A stretch of 63,929 nucleotides of DNA from Promethearchaeota archaeon (GCA_019057775.1 JAHLWT010000297.1:1-63929), one strand, 5' to 3'. Shown: positions 17,712 through 26,375, counted from the first letter of the stretch. Numbers and translations: made by a program. The notes: generated from the letters alone by a model not told the origin.

Positions 17712-17943
17712 TAGTTCTGGACGATTTATATTTTCATCACTTCCCTTTTTTAGATACTAATCAATAATATTAACTCTTCGATAATCTTAATTTTAACTTA
17801 ATTGCAAGAATATAAAATATAATTGTAGCGACTCACCAAATTAGGTAATGCCACGTAAATTTCCTAATATTTTATAAAAATTAATAGCATTAAAATAATT
17901 ATTGCAGAATAATTAGATATTATAATTTTAGAGGTATAAAAAG

Positions 17944-18510
17944 TTGAAAGTTGTGTTGTTTAATGGTTCTCCGCGTAAAGAAGGAAACACCTATCACTGT
18001 CTAAACACAGTTATGGTGGAATTAAAGGCAGCTGGAGTAGAGTGTGATTATGTTTGGATTGGCATGGAAAAATTGCAAGGTTGTACTGCTTGCTATAAAT
18101 GTATTGAAAATGATGATCAAATCTGTATTGTAAAAGGGGATAAAATGAATGAATATATTCAGAAAATGTTAGATGCTGATGGAATTATCATTGGGTCCCC
18201 TACATATTTCTCAAATTTAACTACAAGCACAAAGGCATTGATAGAGCGAGCGGGTTTTGCTGTTAGGGGGCATTTAAAAAATAAAGTTGGTACTGCGGTC
18301 GTAGCTGTTCGACGTGCTGGTGCGAATCACGTCTTCTCAAGTATCAATTATTTCTTCTTAATAAAAGAAATGGTTGTTGTTGGTTCGACCTATTGGAATG
18401 TGGGAATTGGTAGACTACCAGGGGAAGTATTAGATGATGAAGAGGGTATTAGAACTTTCAGCAATTTAGGTAAAAATTTGGTTCATGTTCTTAACAAAAT
18501 GAAATCATAA
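17944..18510 (+). CDS. NADPH-dependent FMN reductase-type iron-sulfur flavoprotein
   Basis: A 188-residue flavodoxin-fold protein. GSPRKEGNT (9-17) binds the FMN phosphate and GSPTYFSN contributes to the isoalloxazine site. A CTACYKC cluster at residues 47-53 is that of the iron-sulfur flavoprotein and multimeric flavodoxin group. It would move electrons between FMN/iron-sulfur centres and a partner. Translation begins with TTG 17944. It stands alone between two minus-strand genes, with an AT-rich upstream region. Confidence 0.88.
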   Translation: MKVVLFNGSPRKEGNTYHCLNTVMVELKAAGVECDYVWIGMEKLQGCTACYKCIENDDQICIVKGDKMNEYIQKMLDADGIIIGSPTYFSNLTTSTKALIERAGFAVRGHLKNKVGTAVVAVRRAGANHVFSSINYFFLIKEMVVVGSTYWNVGIGRLPGEVLDDEEGIRTFSNLGKNLVHVLNKMKS

Positions 18511-18583
18511 TTTTTAGTTATAAATTAAAAAGTTGGGATAATGATTACATAATCCTAAAAAAAAATATAAATTAATAAGTAAT

Positions 18584-19171
18584 TTAATCTGATTTTTTTC
18601 GCCATACGGTAAGATAGAGGATAATGCAAATTATAATTACTGGAATTCCGAAATATATAAATATCCACATAAATGCTTCGAACCAAGAATATATCCAAAA
18701 GCTATAACTTTCGCTACCAAATTGTGCGTTGTATTTTCCTTTTAATGCTATTAAAATGCAAAAAGCTATGAATATGAAAAAACTAAACCCTCCACCGCCA
18801 CCATAATCTTTCTTTCTATGAGATTTTTTCTTCTCTCTATCTTTAAATTCTTGCTTTTTTTCTTGGGGTAAATTAGACCACCAAATGTATCCTCCTACTC
18901 CAAAAAACACTCCTGCTGGAACACCAATAAATAGTAGTTCCCAAAGTATTATAAGGATCATAAATCCCACTAAGTAATTTAGAGTCCACTCATCAAATGT
19001 CCATGTTCCTTGTCCTCCAAGAGGAGATGTTTGTATAAACCAATATCCTACTAGCAAAGCCCCTATAAATAGAACTATAACTGCAGCAATAGCGATTATA
19101 ATAATTGTCCGATATTCTTTAGCAATTCCTTTCCAAAATTGTTCTTCACTTACTTTTTCTTCATTTGCCAT
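18584..19171 (-). CDS. Four-helix membrane protein of unknown function
   Basis: A 195-residue protein with a short charged N-terminus, membrane segments at about 23-48, 67-98, 125-143 and 155-187, and a basic cytoplasmic loop (EKKQEFKDREKKKSHRKKD) followed by a glycine run. No family is recognised. It lies upstream of, and divergent from, the HgcA-like fusion gene, separated by about 275 bases containing inverted repeats. Confidence 0.7.
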   Translation of the reverse strand: MANEEKVSEEQFWKGIAKEYRTIIIIAIAAVIVLFIGALLVGYWFIQTSPLGGQGTWTFDEWTLNYLVGFMILIILWELLFIGVPAGVFFGVGGYIWWSNLPQEKKQEFKDREKKKSHRKKDYGGGGGFSFFIFIAFCILIALKGKYNAQFGSESYSFWIYSWFEAFMWIFIYFGIPVIIICIILYLTVWRKKSD

Positions 19172-19300
19172 TGATATTAACCATTTTTTTTATTTGAAAT
19201 TATGATAATATTATCAAAAAACATTATAGGGCGGTATTTAAAGGTATCTCTAAATTTTTATTAATCTAACTCATAGACATATCCAAAACCCATTTTTCTT

Positions 19301-19342
19301 CATATTCCGGTGAATTTATTATTTGTATATATACGGAATATG
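19301..19342. repeat. Inverted repeat with 9-bp arms
   Basis: The arms CATATTCCG (19301-19309) and CGGAATATG (19334-19342) are perfect complements with a 24-base spacer. They sit in the divergent region between the membrane protein and the HgcA-like gene. This could be a paired operator or the stem of a hairpin. Confidence 0.55.
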
Positions 19343-19394
19343 TGTGAATTAAAACAAACAAGCCAAAACTGTACAATCTAAACGAAATGTTTAT

Positions 19395-19414
19395 ATAGTT
19401 AGGAACCTAACTAT
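19395..19414. promoter_or_regulatory. Palindromic operator over the promoter of the HgcA-like fusion gene
   Basis: Two perfect 9-bp arms, ATAGTTAGG and CCTAACTAT, are separated by AA and lie 34 bases before the GTG start at 19448. The left arm overlaps a TATA-like stretch (TTTATATA, 19390-19397). This arrangement is typical of a repressor site that blocks TBP binding. The regulator is unknown. Confidence 0.6.
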
Positions 19415-19447
19415 CATTATACTAACAAAACTTCTAAATTAAAGAGA

Positions 19448-21127
19448 GTGGTTAATATCGCTGTAGTCTATATGCGCAAATTGGAACTTGAACCAGAAAC
19501 TTATGATTCAAAATTTACAGCTCTAACTAAAGGTGTAAACGTTAAAGTTAAGGACTGGGTATTAGAACGACTTGGAACGACTGAATCTATCTTGGAAGTG
19601 GGGTGTGGAACGGGTACTCTTGCTGCAAGAATGGCATTAAAAGGAAATGATGTAATTGCTATTGATAGCAATTTTAATATGATTAACACTGCCATGAAAA
19701 ATTACCCTACAGAGAAAGATGTTAATCTCTTATACCAAATAGGTTCTATCGATGAGTTACCTGTCGATAATGAATCTAAGGACAAGATTATCAGTACTTT
19801 CATGTTATCAGAGCTAAGACCATTGGAACAGCAGATTTTCCTTAGGAATGCGTGGAAAGCGCTGAAATCAAATGGACACCTCATTATTGCAGCTGAATTT
19901 ATTCCTTCTGGATTTTGGAAACTGCCATTTAAGATAAAAAGATGGAGATACAAAAAAAAATTGAGGAGACTACGGATAAACAGCACTTTTGTTGTAAAAG
20001 ACTTTTTTAATTATTTAGAGCCGATTGGGTTTGAAGTCTCTTCAGAAGAAAATTGGAAGCATAGTTCTATTCGAGTAATTGACTTAGTAAAAATAAGCAA
20101 TGAGGATGTAAACTCTCCCGGCTATTATCGTCCAAAAGCAAGAAATTTTAAAGGAATTCGTGGCCAGATGGGTATTTATCGTTGTATGCTTACAGGACAA
20201 ATAGATCATGTCCCAATTGAGCCTGGATTATATCAATCAGGACATCCTGACGAAACTTCACCGATCATTGTTACCGCAAATTATTTGTTTACATACATTA
20301 AAGTTATGCGTGCTCTTAAAGGGATAGATTCTTGGATATTATGCGTTGATTCGAATGGCATAAATGTATGGTGTGCAGCAAGAGGAAATAACTTTGGTAA
20401 TAAACAATTAATCGAAGCTGTTAAGGCATCAGGTATTACTAACTTAACAAATAAAAAAACCTTAATACTACCTCAATTATCTGCAGGGGGAATAGCAGTT
20501 CCTTTAATTTCTAAAGAAGATCCTGATTTTCCATTCAGAGTTCTGTATGGTCCTGTGTGGGCTAAATATCTTCCTCAATTTTTAAAAGAAAGACCTGCTA
20601 AAAAACCTGATAAAATGAAACTAGCAAGATTTACACCTTTCCACCGCTTAAGGGGGTTCGTAACCCATACTACGTTTCTGTTACGAATGATCTTTTTAAA
20701 ACCAACTTTAGTAATATTGTTGCTTTTATTCGGTTTGTCATTTATTGACCCAATTTGGCTTAAAAAATTTGGGAATGTAGGAGAGATTTGGCTTTGGATA
20801 ATTATCACTAATGGATTAATAGCAAGTCTGTTTCCCATAACAAAATTCACAAGGAAATTTATCATCAAAGGAATCATCTTTGGAATCATAAATGTTTTAA
20901 TCCTGAGTAGTATTACATGGCTTATCCATAATTCGATACTATTTACTTTATGGAATATTTGTTTCTTTTTTTGGTTAGCATTCTTTACAACAATGTCCTT
21001 TAGTGGTTATTCAATGGCAACAAGCCCTCAAGAAATTCAAGACGAATATCCAACTTTCAGAAAAGTCCATCTTGTTCTATTAATAACGGGTTTAGTTCTT
21101 CTAGCAGTTGGTTTCATATTTTTCTAA
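19448..21127 (+). CDS. SAM methyltransferase fused to an HgcA-like corrinoid membrane protein
   Basis: A 559-residue two-part protein. Residues 15-215 are a class I SAM methyltransferase of the UbiE/type 11 kind (VGCGTGTLA, 51-59; DELPVDNES; IISTFMLSE). Residues 240-559 follow the whole plan of HgcA, the corrinoid protein of mercury methylation: VEPGLY-type start (IEPGLYQSGHPD), TANY, then the cap-helix motif GINVWCAARG with Cys309, the ILPQLSAGG strand, YGPVWAKYLPQFL, and four to five membrane helices including MSFSGYSMATSP. In HgcA the Cys of N(V/I)WCA(A/G)GK binds cobalt; here GK is replaced by RG. No hgcB-type ferredoxin is nearby. Mercury methylation is therefore not established; another methyl transfer is possible. 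The Gdt1-like gene follows after 38 bases. Confidence 0.85.
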   Translation: MVNIAVVYMRKLELEPETYDSKFTALTKGVNVKVKDWVLERLGTTESILEVGCGTGTLAARMALKGNDVIAIDSNFNMINTAMKNYPTEKDVNLLYQIGSIDELPVDNESKDKIISTFMLSELRPLEQQIFLRNAWKALKSNGHLIIAAEFIPSGFWKLPFKIKRWRYKKKLRRLRINSTFVVKDFFNYLEPIGFEVSSEENWKHSSIRVIDLVKISNEDVNSPGYYRPKARNFKGIRGQMGIYRCMLTGQIDHVPIEPGLYQSGHPDETSPIIVTANYLFTYIKVMRALKGIDSWILCVDSNGINVWCAARGNNFGNKQLIEAVKASGITNLTNKKTLILPQLSAGGIAVPLISKEDPDFPFRVLYGPVWAKYLPQFLKERPAKKPDKMKLARFTPFHRLRGFVTHTTFLLRMIFLKPTLVILLLLFGLSFIDPIWLKKFGNVGEIWLWIIITNGLIASLFPITKFTRKFIIKGIIFGIINVLILSSITWLIHNSILFTLWNICFFFWLAFFTTMSFSGYSMATSPQEIQDEYPTFRKVHLVLLITGLVLLAVGFIFF

Positions 21128-21165
21128 TTCATAAAGCTTTTTTTCTTTAATTTGTTTAATTTTAC

Positions 21166-21816
21166 ATGGACTTGGTTATATTTCTAACCACTTTTGGTAT
21201 TCTTTTTCTTGGAGAACTTGGAGATAAAACTCAATTAATCGTTTTTAATCTTTCATTAGAACAAGAAAAACCATATAAAATAGGAATCGGAGCAACTATA
21301 GGTTTTGCTGTGATAGTTTCACTTGGAGTGTTTATTGGGGCTGTTATTACTAAATTTATACCCCTTTCAATTATTAACATAATATCTGGAATAGTATTCA
21401 TCGTTGTTGGCCTTTTAGGAATTCCAGGAATTAAAAAAATTTATAATGAGAAAAAAAATAAAAATTTAATGAAGGAAATAAATGGCTTTAATAAAGCGGA
21501 AGAATCTGAGAATAATGATAACCAAAGATCGATATTATCAAGATTAAAAAAAAATGCTTATTTAGCTGGGTTTTTCTCTATTTTCATTATGGAATTAGGT
21601 GACAAGACCCAGATCTTAACAATTACTCTCACATCTACATCTTCTTCACCTATTGAAGTATGGTTTGGTTCATTTTTTGCTCTTATAAGCTTAGCATGGT
21701 TAGGTGTTTTTTTTGGAGCATTAATAGCAAGGAAAATACCTAAATTCTATTTGAAATTGGGATCTACGATAATTTTCATTATTATAGGAGTGGTTACATT
21801 GATTACAGTACTTTAA
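21166..21816 (+). CDS. TMEM165/Gdt1 (UPF0016) family cation transporter
   Basis: A 216-residue membrane protein with six predicted helices and the family's two E-x-G-D-K-T motifs: GELGDKTQ (E17-T22) and MELGDKTQ (E143-T148), one in each half. Members in eukaryotes, cyanobacteria and bacteria export or import Mn2+ or Ca2+. A charged loop around residues 90-128 joins the two halves. It starts 38 bases after the HgcA-like gene on the same strand, so co-transcription is likely, although a functional link is not obvious. The ion cannot be told from sequence. Confidence 0.92.
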   Translation: MDLVIFLTTFGILFLGELGDKTQLIVFNLSLEQEKPYKIGIGATIGFAVIVSLGVFIGAVITKFIPLSIINIISGIVFIVVGLLGIPGIKKIYNEKKNKNLMKEINGFNKAEESENNDNQRSILSRLKKNAYLAGFFSIFIMELGDKTQILTITLTSTSSSPIEVWFGSFFALISLAWLGVFFGALIARKIPKFYLKLGSTIIFIIIGVVTLITVL

Positions 21817-21852
21817 CTAACTATTCTCAGTAATAACAAAACTTCTTAATTT

Positions 21853-22638
21853 TCAATAGTCAAAGTCTTTTCTTTTTTGTTCTTGAAGTAAACTCTTATT
21901 AATCAAGTTATCCATCTCAGCATTTAACCAACAAAGTTCATCGTATGTACAAGAAGAATTAAATACTTCTTCTGCCTTTTGTTTAATATCTTCAATTGAG
22001 GGCAACTTAAGGTTCATCTTCTGTATCTTTTCAGAAAGGAGCCAGCAAAGTTGATCGTACGTGTATTTCTCCAATGATAGAAAATATGCTGCTTCTCTTA
22101 TCTGTGTTTTAAAATCTGGTTCTTCGACTTCTTCAGTTTCAACAGTATATTCAACCTCAGCATGTACTTCAGTATCTTTTTTAATTTCTTCTTTACTACT
22201 TGATTTCCTATGGTTTTTTATTTGAGTTAACCACTCTACTATTCTTGTTTCCATATTTTTTTCACTCTCTTCAGGGCTATCTGAAATCTTGAGAGGTTTC
22301 ACTTTTTCAAGAGGGGCTTTAAATCTAAATTCAGGTCTTCTTTCTATTGTTTTCCCAGGGATATTTCCTTTATTTAAATCATGCATCATTGCCAAGAATG
22401 AACCATATTCTCTTTTTTGCTTCATTATAAGAATTTTAGCTGAATGTCCACGGTCTTTATCTAAACTCCTTGCTAATTCTGCTGTTACATCTTTTTTTCC
22501 TTGAGGAACTAACGCTCCTACCCAAATATAGATCGTATGTTTTTCTTCATCGTCTACTAAATATACATCACTTTCTTCAAAATTTAAGGTAGCTAACTTC
22601 TCCAGTTCTCCCTTATCATTAATTTTAAATAATTGCAT
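21853..22638 (-). CDS. Gelsolin-domain protein with a novel C-terminal YD-x-LCW module
   Basis: A 261-residue protein. Residues 1-90 form one gelsolin-like repeat: LFKINDKGELEKL, then VYLVDDEEKHTIYIWVG, and a helix with AELARSLDKDRGHSAKI. Asgard gelsolins regulate actin assembly and similar single-repeat proteins are known there. Residues 100-175 are a charged linker. Residues 177-247 are a separate domain with AAYFLSLEKYTYDQLCW and TYDELCWLNAE, shared with the 87-residue protein at 1131-1394. It converges on the transporter gene. A cytoskeletal adaptor role is inferred. Confidence 0.85.
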   Translation of the reverse strand: MQLFKINDKGELEKLATLNFEESDVYLVDDEEKHTIYIWVGALVPQGKKDVTAELARSLDKDRGHSAKILIMKQKREYGSFLAMMHDLNKGNIPGKTIERRPEFRFKAPLEKVKPLKISDSPEESEKNMETRIVEWLTQIKNHRKSSSKEEIKKDTEVHAEVEYTVETEEVEEPDFKTQIREAAYFLSLEKYTYDQLCWLLSEKIQKMNLKLPSIEDIKQKAEEVFNSSCTYDELCWLNAEMDNLINKSLLQEQKRKDFDY

Positions 22639-22743
22639 TGCACACTCTTAAAAGTAAAATCTACTAATATAAAAATAAATAAATTAAAAGTTTAAAAATC
22701 TTATTTGTCTATAAATTTTTTCGAATTCCTTAAGTTTTTTAAA

Positions 22744-22773
22744 TACAAGCTCTATTATTTTGTTAAGAATTAT
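22744..22773 (+). promoter_or_regulatory. Duplicated promoter block, copy 1
   Basis: The block acaagctctattattttgtt and its flank closely match 23409-23440 ahead of the next gene (acagctccattattttttta). Each copy lies about 27-60 bases before the start of one of two paralogous zinc-ribbon genes. This shows that promoter and gene were duplicated together. Confidence 0.5.
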
Positions 22774-22800
22774 TTAAATTTTAAATGATAATGAATAAGT

Positions 22801-23292
22801 GTGGGAAAGATGAGTAAAGAAAAAGCTGGTGAAAAAGATCCAACTCTCATTGAATATGAAAAACTCATAGAAGATTTGATGAAAGAGAATGAAACACTAA
22901 AAAATAAAATAATCGATTTAGAAGAGCAGATTAATTTATTTAAAAGTATTGCAGATACAATAGAGGAAGTTCCAAAACCTACAGAAGTAAAGAAAGCAGC
23001 AAAAATTTTTAAAAAATCAAAGAAAAAAGAGGAAATTCAACCTCCGATTGAGAAAAAGGAGGAGGTCACTATAGATTCTCAAATTTTTAAAGAAGCTCCT
23101 AAACGTGCTACTCCAACAATTATTGAAAGTACTTCAAGACGGGAATGCCCAGTATGTGGTAATTCAAGACATGGTTCTATACAGGAAGTAACAGATAAGA
23201 CAAGACTGATATCCGACTACCCCCGTATGTATGGAAAGAAGCTGAAATGTGGCTCGTGTGGTCAAGAATGGAGAGTGAGCTCAGCAGTATAA
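22801..23292 (+). CDS. Coiled-coil protein with C-terminal zinc ribbon, paralogue A
   Basis: A 163-residue protein. Residues 17-55 are a heptad-rich coiled coil (YEKLIEDLMKENETLKNKI); a Lys/Glu-rich linker follows; residues 118-158 form a zinc ribbon with CPVC and CGSC pairs around TDKTRLISDYPRMYGKKLKC. The ribbon resembles those of transcription elongation factor S and RNA polymerase subunit M in spacing, but lacks their acidic DE tip. The start is GTG 22801 or ATG 22810. A close paralogue follows at 23467. A role in transcription or as an adaptor is inferred. Confidence 0.75.
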   Translation: MGKMSKEKAGEKDPTLIEYEKLIEDLMKENETLKNKIIDLEEQINLFKSIADTIEEVPKPTEVKKAAKIFKKSKKKEEIQPPIEKKEEVTIDSQIFKEAPKRATPTIIESTSRRECPVCGNSRHGSIQEVTDKTRLISDYPRMYGKKLKCGSCGQEWRVSSAV

Positions 23293-23408
23293 CATCTGGT
23301 TGCTCACAATTCTTAAGTTTTATTCTTATTTTCTAATAATCAAATTTCAAAATGGGGTTAATTTAATAAAATAACATCTAAATATCGATCTCCAAAAATT
23401 TTTTAATT

Positions 23409-23440
23409 ACAGCTCCATTATTTTTTTAAGAAAATTATTG
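23409..23440 (+). promoter_or_regulatory. Duplicated promoter block, copy 2
   Basis: Second copy of the block described at 22744-22773, ahead of paralogue B. The spacing to the start codon is similar in the two genes, consistent with a shared activator or basal promoter. Confidence 0.5.
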
Positions 23441-23466
23441 CCATTTGTAAATTATAACTATATTAT

Positions 23467-24165
23467 TTGAGCATGAGCAAAATACCAGAAGAGCAAATTA
23501 ATACAAATGAAACACATGCAAAAAATCGTGAAGAGTTAGAGATTACTAAAGAAAAATTAAAGCGAGAACTTAACAGCATAATGGATCTTATTACTCCAGA
23601 ACCAGAAGATAGGAGTGATATTACTAATTCTCCTAATTCTCATACCCAAACAATAGTTTCAAGAAGCGAATTCATTAGATTAATTGAATCAAATAGAGAA
23701 TTACAATCTGAAGTTGATACTTTAAAGAATTCGATTACAAATTTAGGACAAGAAATTAACACACTGCGTGAAAATATTAGAATACTGATAGCAGAACAAC
23801 CCGATGTCTCTTTAATTGAAGATCAAATATTTGATTTAAAAGAAGCTATTAGAAATCTAGAAAACGTTAATCTTGCGCAAACTGAAAGCATACCTGAAGA
23901 AATCTCAGAAGAACCTCAAGCTTATGATGATACTATAATAGTAGAATCAAATGTTCAAAAAGTAGGTGAAATATCTATAGAGAAAATTGATCTAGACACA
24001 GAAAAAATTATACAAGAAACACGCCGACGAAGGTGTCCTACTTGTAACAATGGAAATCAAAGATATATTCGTGAACTTACAGATAAGTCCAATATATTAA
24101 TGCAAAATCCGAAGCTCTACGGAAAAAAATATAAGTGTGGGATATGCACTACTGAATGGAAGTGA
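23467..24165 (+). CDS. Coiled-coil protein with C-terminal zinc ribbon, paralogue B
   Basis: A 232-residue relative of the preceding gene. A longer coiled-coil region (about 15-45 and 68-140) precedes a zinc ribbon at about 188-232 with CPTC and CGIC pairs and the shared TDKSNILMQNPKLYGKKYKC stretch. The conserved D-K and Y-G-K-K positions between the Cys pairs define a family separate from TFS. Start is TTG 23467 or ATG 23473; the latter gives MSKIPEE. It probably forms homo- or hetero-oligomers with paralogue A through the coils; this is inference. Confidence 0.75.
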   Translation: MSMSKIPEEQINTNETHAKNREELEITKEKLKRELNSIMDLITPEPEDRSDITNSPNSHTQTIVSRSEFIRLIESNRELQSEVDTLKNSITNLGQEINTLRENIRILIAEQPDVSLIEDQIFDLKEAIRNLENVNLAQTESIPEEISEEPQAYDDTIIVESNVQKVGEISIEKIDLDTEKIIQETRRRRCPTCNNGNQRYIRELTDKSNILMQNPKLYGKKYKCGICTTEWK

Positions 24166-24338
24166 TTTCACTACTAAATATCAATTATCTGATATCTTAA
24201 CAACCTCTAAATTTCTAATGAACTAATATGTACTTTATCAAATTTGATCGAGGTTAAAATACTTCATTAAACATGTTCGCTTTTAGCTTTAAATTCGATT
24301 ATTGCTTAGTTATATTATCTAAATAAAGTGAAGAATAC

Positions 24339-24665
24339 ATGAGTGAAAAAAGTACTAAACAAGAAATTCTCAATTTAGACTCCATGCTTGATTATCAAGA
24401 AGGATCTGTGGTTAGTCGAACTTTGATGAATAAAGATGTTGGATCAGTGACTTTGTTTTCATTTGACACAGGCGAGGGTTTAAGCGAACATTCAGCACCC
24501 TATGATGCCCTAGTGTACGTTTTCGACGGAGATGCTGAAATCACTATTTCTGGAGTGAAACATGTGGTAAAGAAAGGCCAAATAATCATAATGCCTGCGA
24601 ACAAACCACATGGATTAAAGGCATTAAAGAAGTTCAAAATGATGCTAATAATGATTAAATCTTAA
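24339..24665 (+). CDS. Cupin-domain protein
   Basis: A 108-residue single-domain cupin. The two cupin motifs are visible as GEGLSEHSAPYDALVYVFDG and MPANKPHGLKALKKFKMML, with His residues in both that could hold a metal. Such small cupins are found next to many metabolic genes and rarely have assigned substrates. It is preceded by its own AT-rich gap and followed by a gap of about 185 bases, so it is probably a single transcription unit. Confidence 0.88.
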   Translation: MSEKSTKQEILNLDSMLDYQEGSVVSRTLMNKDVGSVTLFSFDTGEGLSEHSAPYDALVYVFDGDAEITISGVKHVVKKGQIIIMPANKPHGLKALKKFKMMLIMIKS

Positions 24666-24851
24666 AAAATATTAATTATATCTATCCTCTTTTATTTTTT
24701 ATTATTTGTGAACGAAATTTTTTGTTAGTTTTCTTTTTCTGAGATTGTAGAGTTCGTTAATTTAGATTTTAGAAAGATTTTATAGATGTTAATGACACCT
24801 ATCATCTTTAATAGAAAATTTAAATAAAATAAAAATTTCAAAACAAATAAG

Positions 24852-25436
24852 ATGACAAAAAATAAAATAAAACTAGGAGCCTATTTATATCCTATGCCCG
24901 TAGTGATTGTTGGAGCAAACGTAGAGGGAAAAGCTAATTTTCTTCCAATTGCGTGGGTTAGTATTGTTGAATATAAACCTCCAATGATTTCAATTTCCTC
25001 ACATCAAGCTCATCACACTAATATAGGTATAAAAGGAAATGGAACATTCAGTGTAAACACACCTTCGGAGGGGATGCTAGAAGTCACAGATTATTGTGGT
25101 ATAAAATCAGGAAAAACCGAAGATAAATCAGAAATCTTTGAAATTTTTTATGGGGAGTTGAAGACTGCTCCAATGATACAACACTCACCTCTAAATCTTG
25201 AATGCAAAGTTGTGAAAAATATAAATACTTCCGAAATTAGCGGTGCTGAAAAGGGTCATGAAATCTTTATTGGTGAAATTGTCAATGCTTATGCTGATGA
25301 TTATTACCTAACAAATGGTAAGCCCAATGTTAAAAAATTGAACCCTCTCTTATATGTGGATGACAATACTTATTGGAAACTCTCGGAAAAGATTGGTAAA
25401 GCTTTTAGTATAGGAAAAAATTATAAAAGACAATAA
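24852..25436 (+). CDS. Flavin reductase-like FMN-binding protein
   Basis: A 194-residue member of the flavin reductase-like family (split-barrel FMN binding). The N-terminal YLYPMPVVIVGANVEGKANF and SISSHQAHHTNIGI stretches form the FMN site, with GTFSVNTPS following. Homologues in anaerobic archaea carry electrons between ferredoxin or NAD(P)H and flavin acceptors. It is followed after 7 bases by a flavodoxin gene, so the two form an operon and probably a redox pair. Confidence 0.88.
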   Translation: MTKNKIKLGAYLYPMPVVIVGANVEGKANFLPIAWVSIVEYKPPMISISSHQAHHTNIGIKGNGTFSVNTPSEGMLEVTDYCGIKSGKTEDKSEIFEIFYGELKTAPMIQHSPLNLECKVVKNINTSEISGAEKGHEIFIGEIVNAYADDYYLTNGKPNVKKLNPLLYVDDNTYWKLSEKIGKAFSIGKNYKRQ

Positions 25437-25443
25437 GAATAAA

Positions 25444-25929
25444 ATGGAGAAAAAAAAAATGAAATGTTTAGTTGTTTATTACTCACGAAAAGGAACTACT
25501 AAGAAAATCGGAGAATTGATATCAAACGAATTGAATTGTGATTTCGAAGAAATTTATGATACAAAAAAACGGTCAGGAGTTTTAGGATTCCTTCGATCTG
25601 GTAAAGACGCTACACTTGGAAAACTAACAGTTATCAAAAAGATTGAAAGAAATCCTGAATTGTATGAGTTGATTATCCTTGGAACTCCAGTTTGGAATAA
25701 AAGAGTGAGTACTCCCATAAGGACTTATATTGCTGAAAATAAAAGTAAATTTAGGAATGTCGCTTTTTTCTGTACTGAAGGCAAAAAGGGTGGACAAAGA
25801 ACTTTTGAACTAATGGCAAACTTATGTGATAAAACACCAATATCAACCATAGAACTTACAAAAAAAGGTATTAAAAAAGGATTGCTCAATGAAGAAATAA
25901 CTAAATTTACAAGAGAAATTATAGTTTAA
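25444..25929 (+). CDS. Flavodoxin
   Basis: A 161-residue flavodoxin-fold protein. The phosphate loop YYSRKGTTKKIGELI (near 13-27) and the LGTPVWNKRVSTPIRTYI segment bind FMN. The start may be ATG 25444 or the internal ATG 25459 (MKCLVVYYS), which matches the usual beginning. It lies 7 bases after the flavin reductase gene and is likely to be its electron partner. Confidence 0.88.
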   Translation: MEKKKMKCLVVYYSRKGTTKKIGELISNELNCDFEEIYDTKKRSGVLGFLRSGKDATLGKLTVIKKIERNPELYELIILGTPVWNKRVSTPIRTYIAENKSKFRNVAFFCTEGKKGGQRTFELMANLCDKTPISTIELTKKGIKKGLLNEEITKFTREIIV

Positions 25930-26118
25930 AATAAAAAAATACTTTATAATGAGCTATCTAAAGGTATCTTGTAAAAAATAAAATAAAAAAAATGGAATTG
26001 TAAGATGTAAAAGTATATTACCTAGAAATTTTCCACTTCTTTTTCATATATTTCATATCTTTTAGAATTCCTTATATTTAACCTATTAAACCTTTTTCGT
26101 AATAATTAATCTAATCTA

Positions 26119-26373
26119 TTAATAAAAAGATTTTCGGCCACGTGTGTCCGTACGAGGTCCTTTTTGAGTCACGGTAACATCAATTGCTTGTGGCCCTTTT
26201 TGACCTTCTGTAATTTCAAACTCGACAATATCCCCTTCATAGATTATTTTAAATTCGCCCTCATCTGCTTTTACAGCAGAGTAATGAACAAAAACATCAG
26301 GTGATCCGTCATCGGGTGTAATAAACCCATAGCCTTTCTTACTATTAAACCATTTTACTGTTCCTGCTCCCAT
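26119..26373 (-). CDS. Cold-shock domain protein
   Basis: A nucleic-acid-binding protein of about 84 residues, with the cold-shock motifs [15 protein letters not shown] (RNP1) and DVFVHYSAV (RNP2), then [17 protein letters not shown] and a basic tail. The frame can be extended to 26418, but the domain begins directly at the ATG 26373, which is the likely start. Such proteins bind single-stranded RNA as chaperones. A short hairpin sits just upstream of this start. Confidence 0.92.
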   Translation of the reverse strand: MGAGTVKWFNSKKGYGFITPDDGSPDVFVHYSAVKADEGEFKIIYEGDIVEFEITEGQKGPQAIDVTVTQKGPRTDTRGRKSFY

Positions 26374-26375
26374 TG

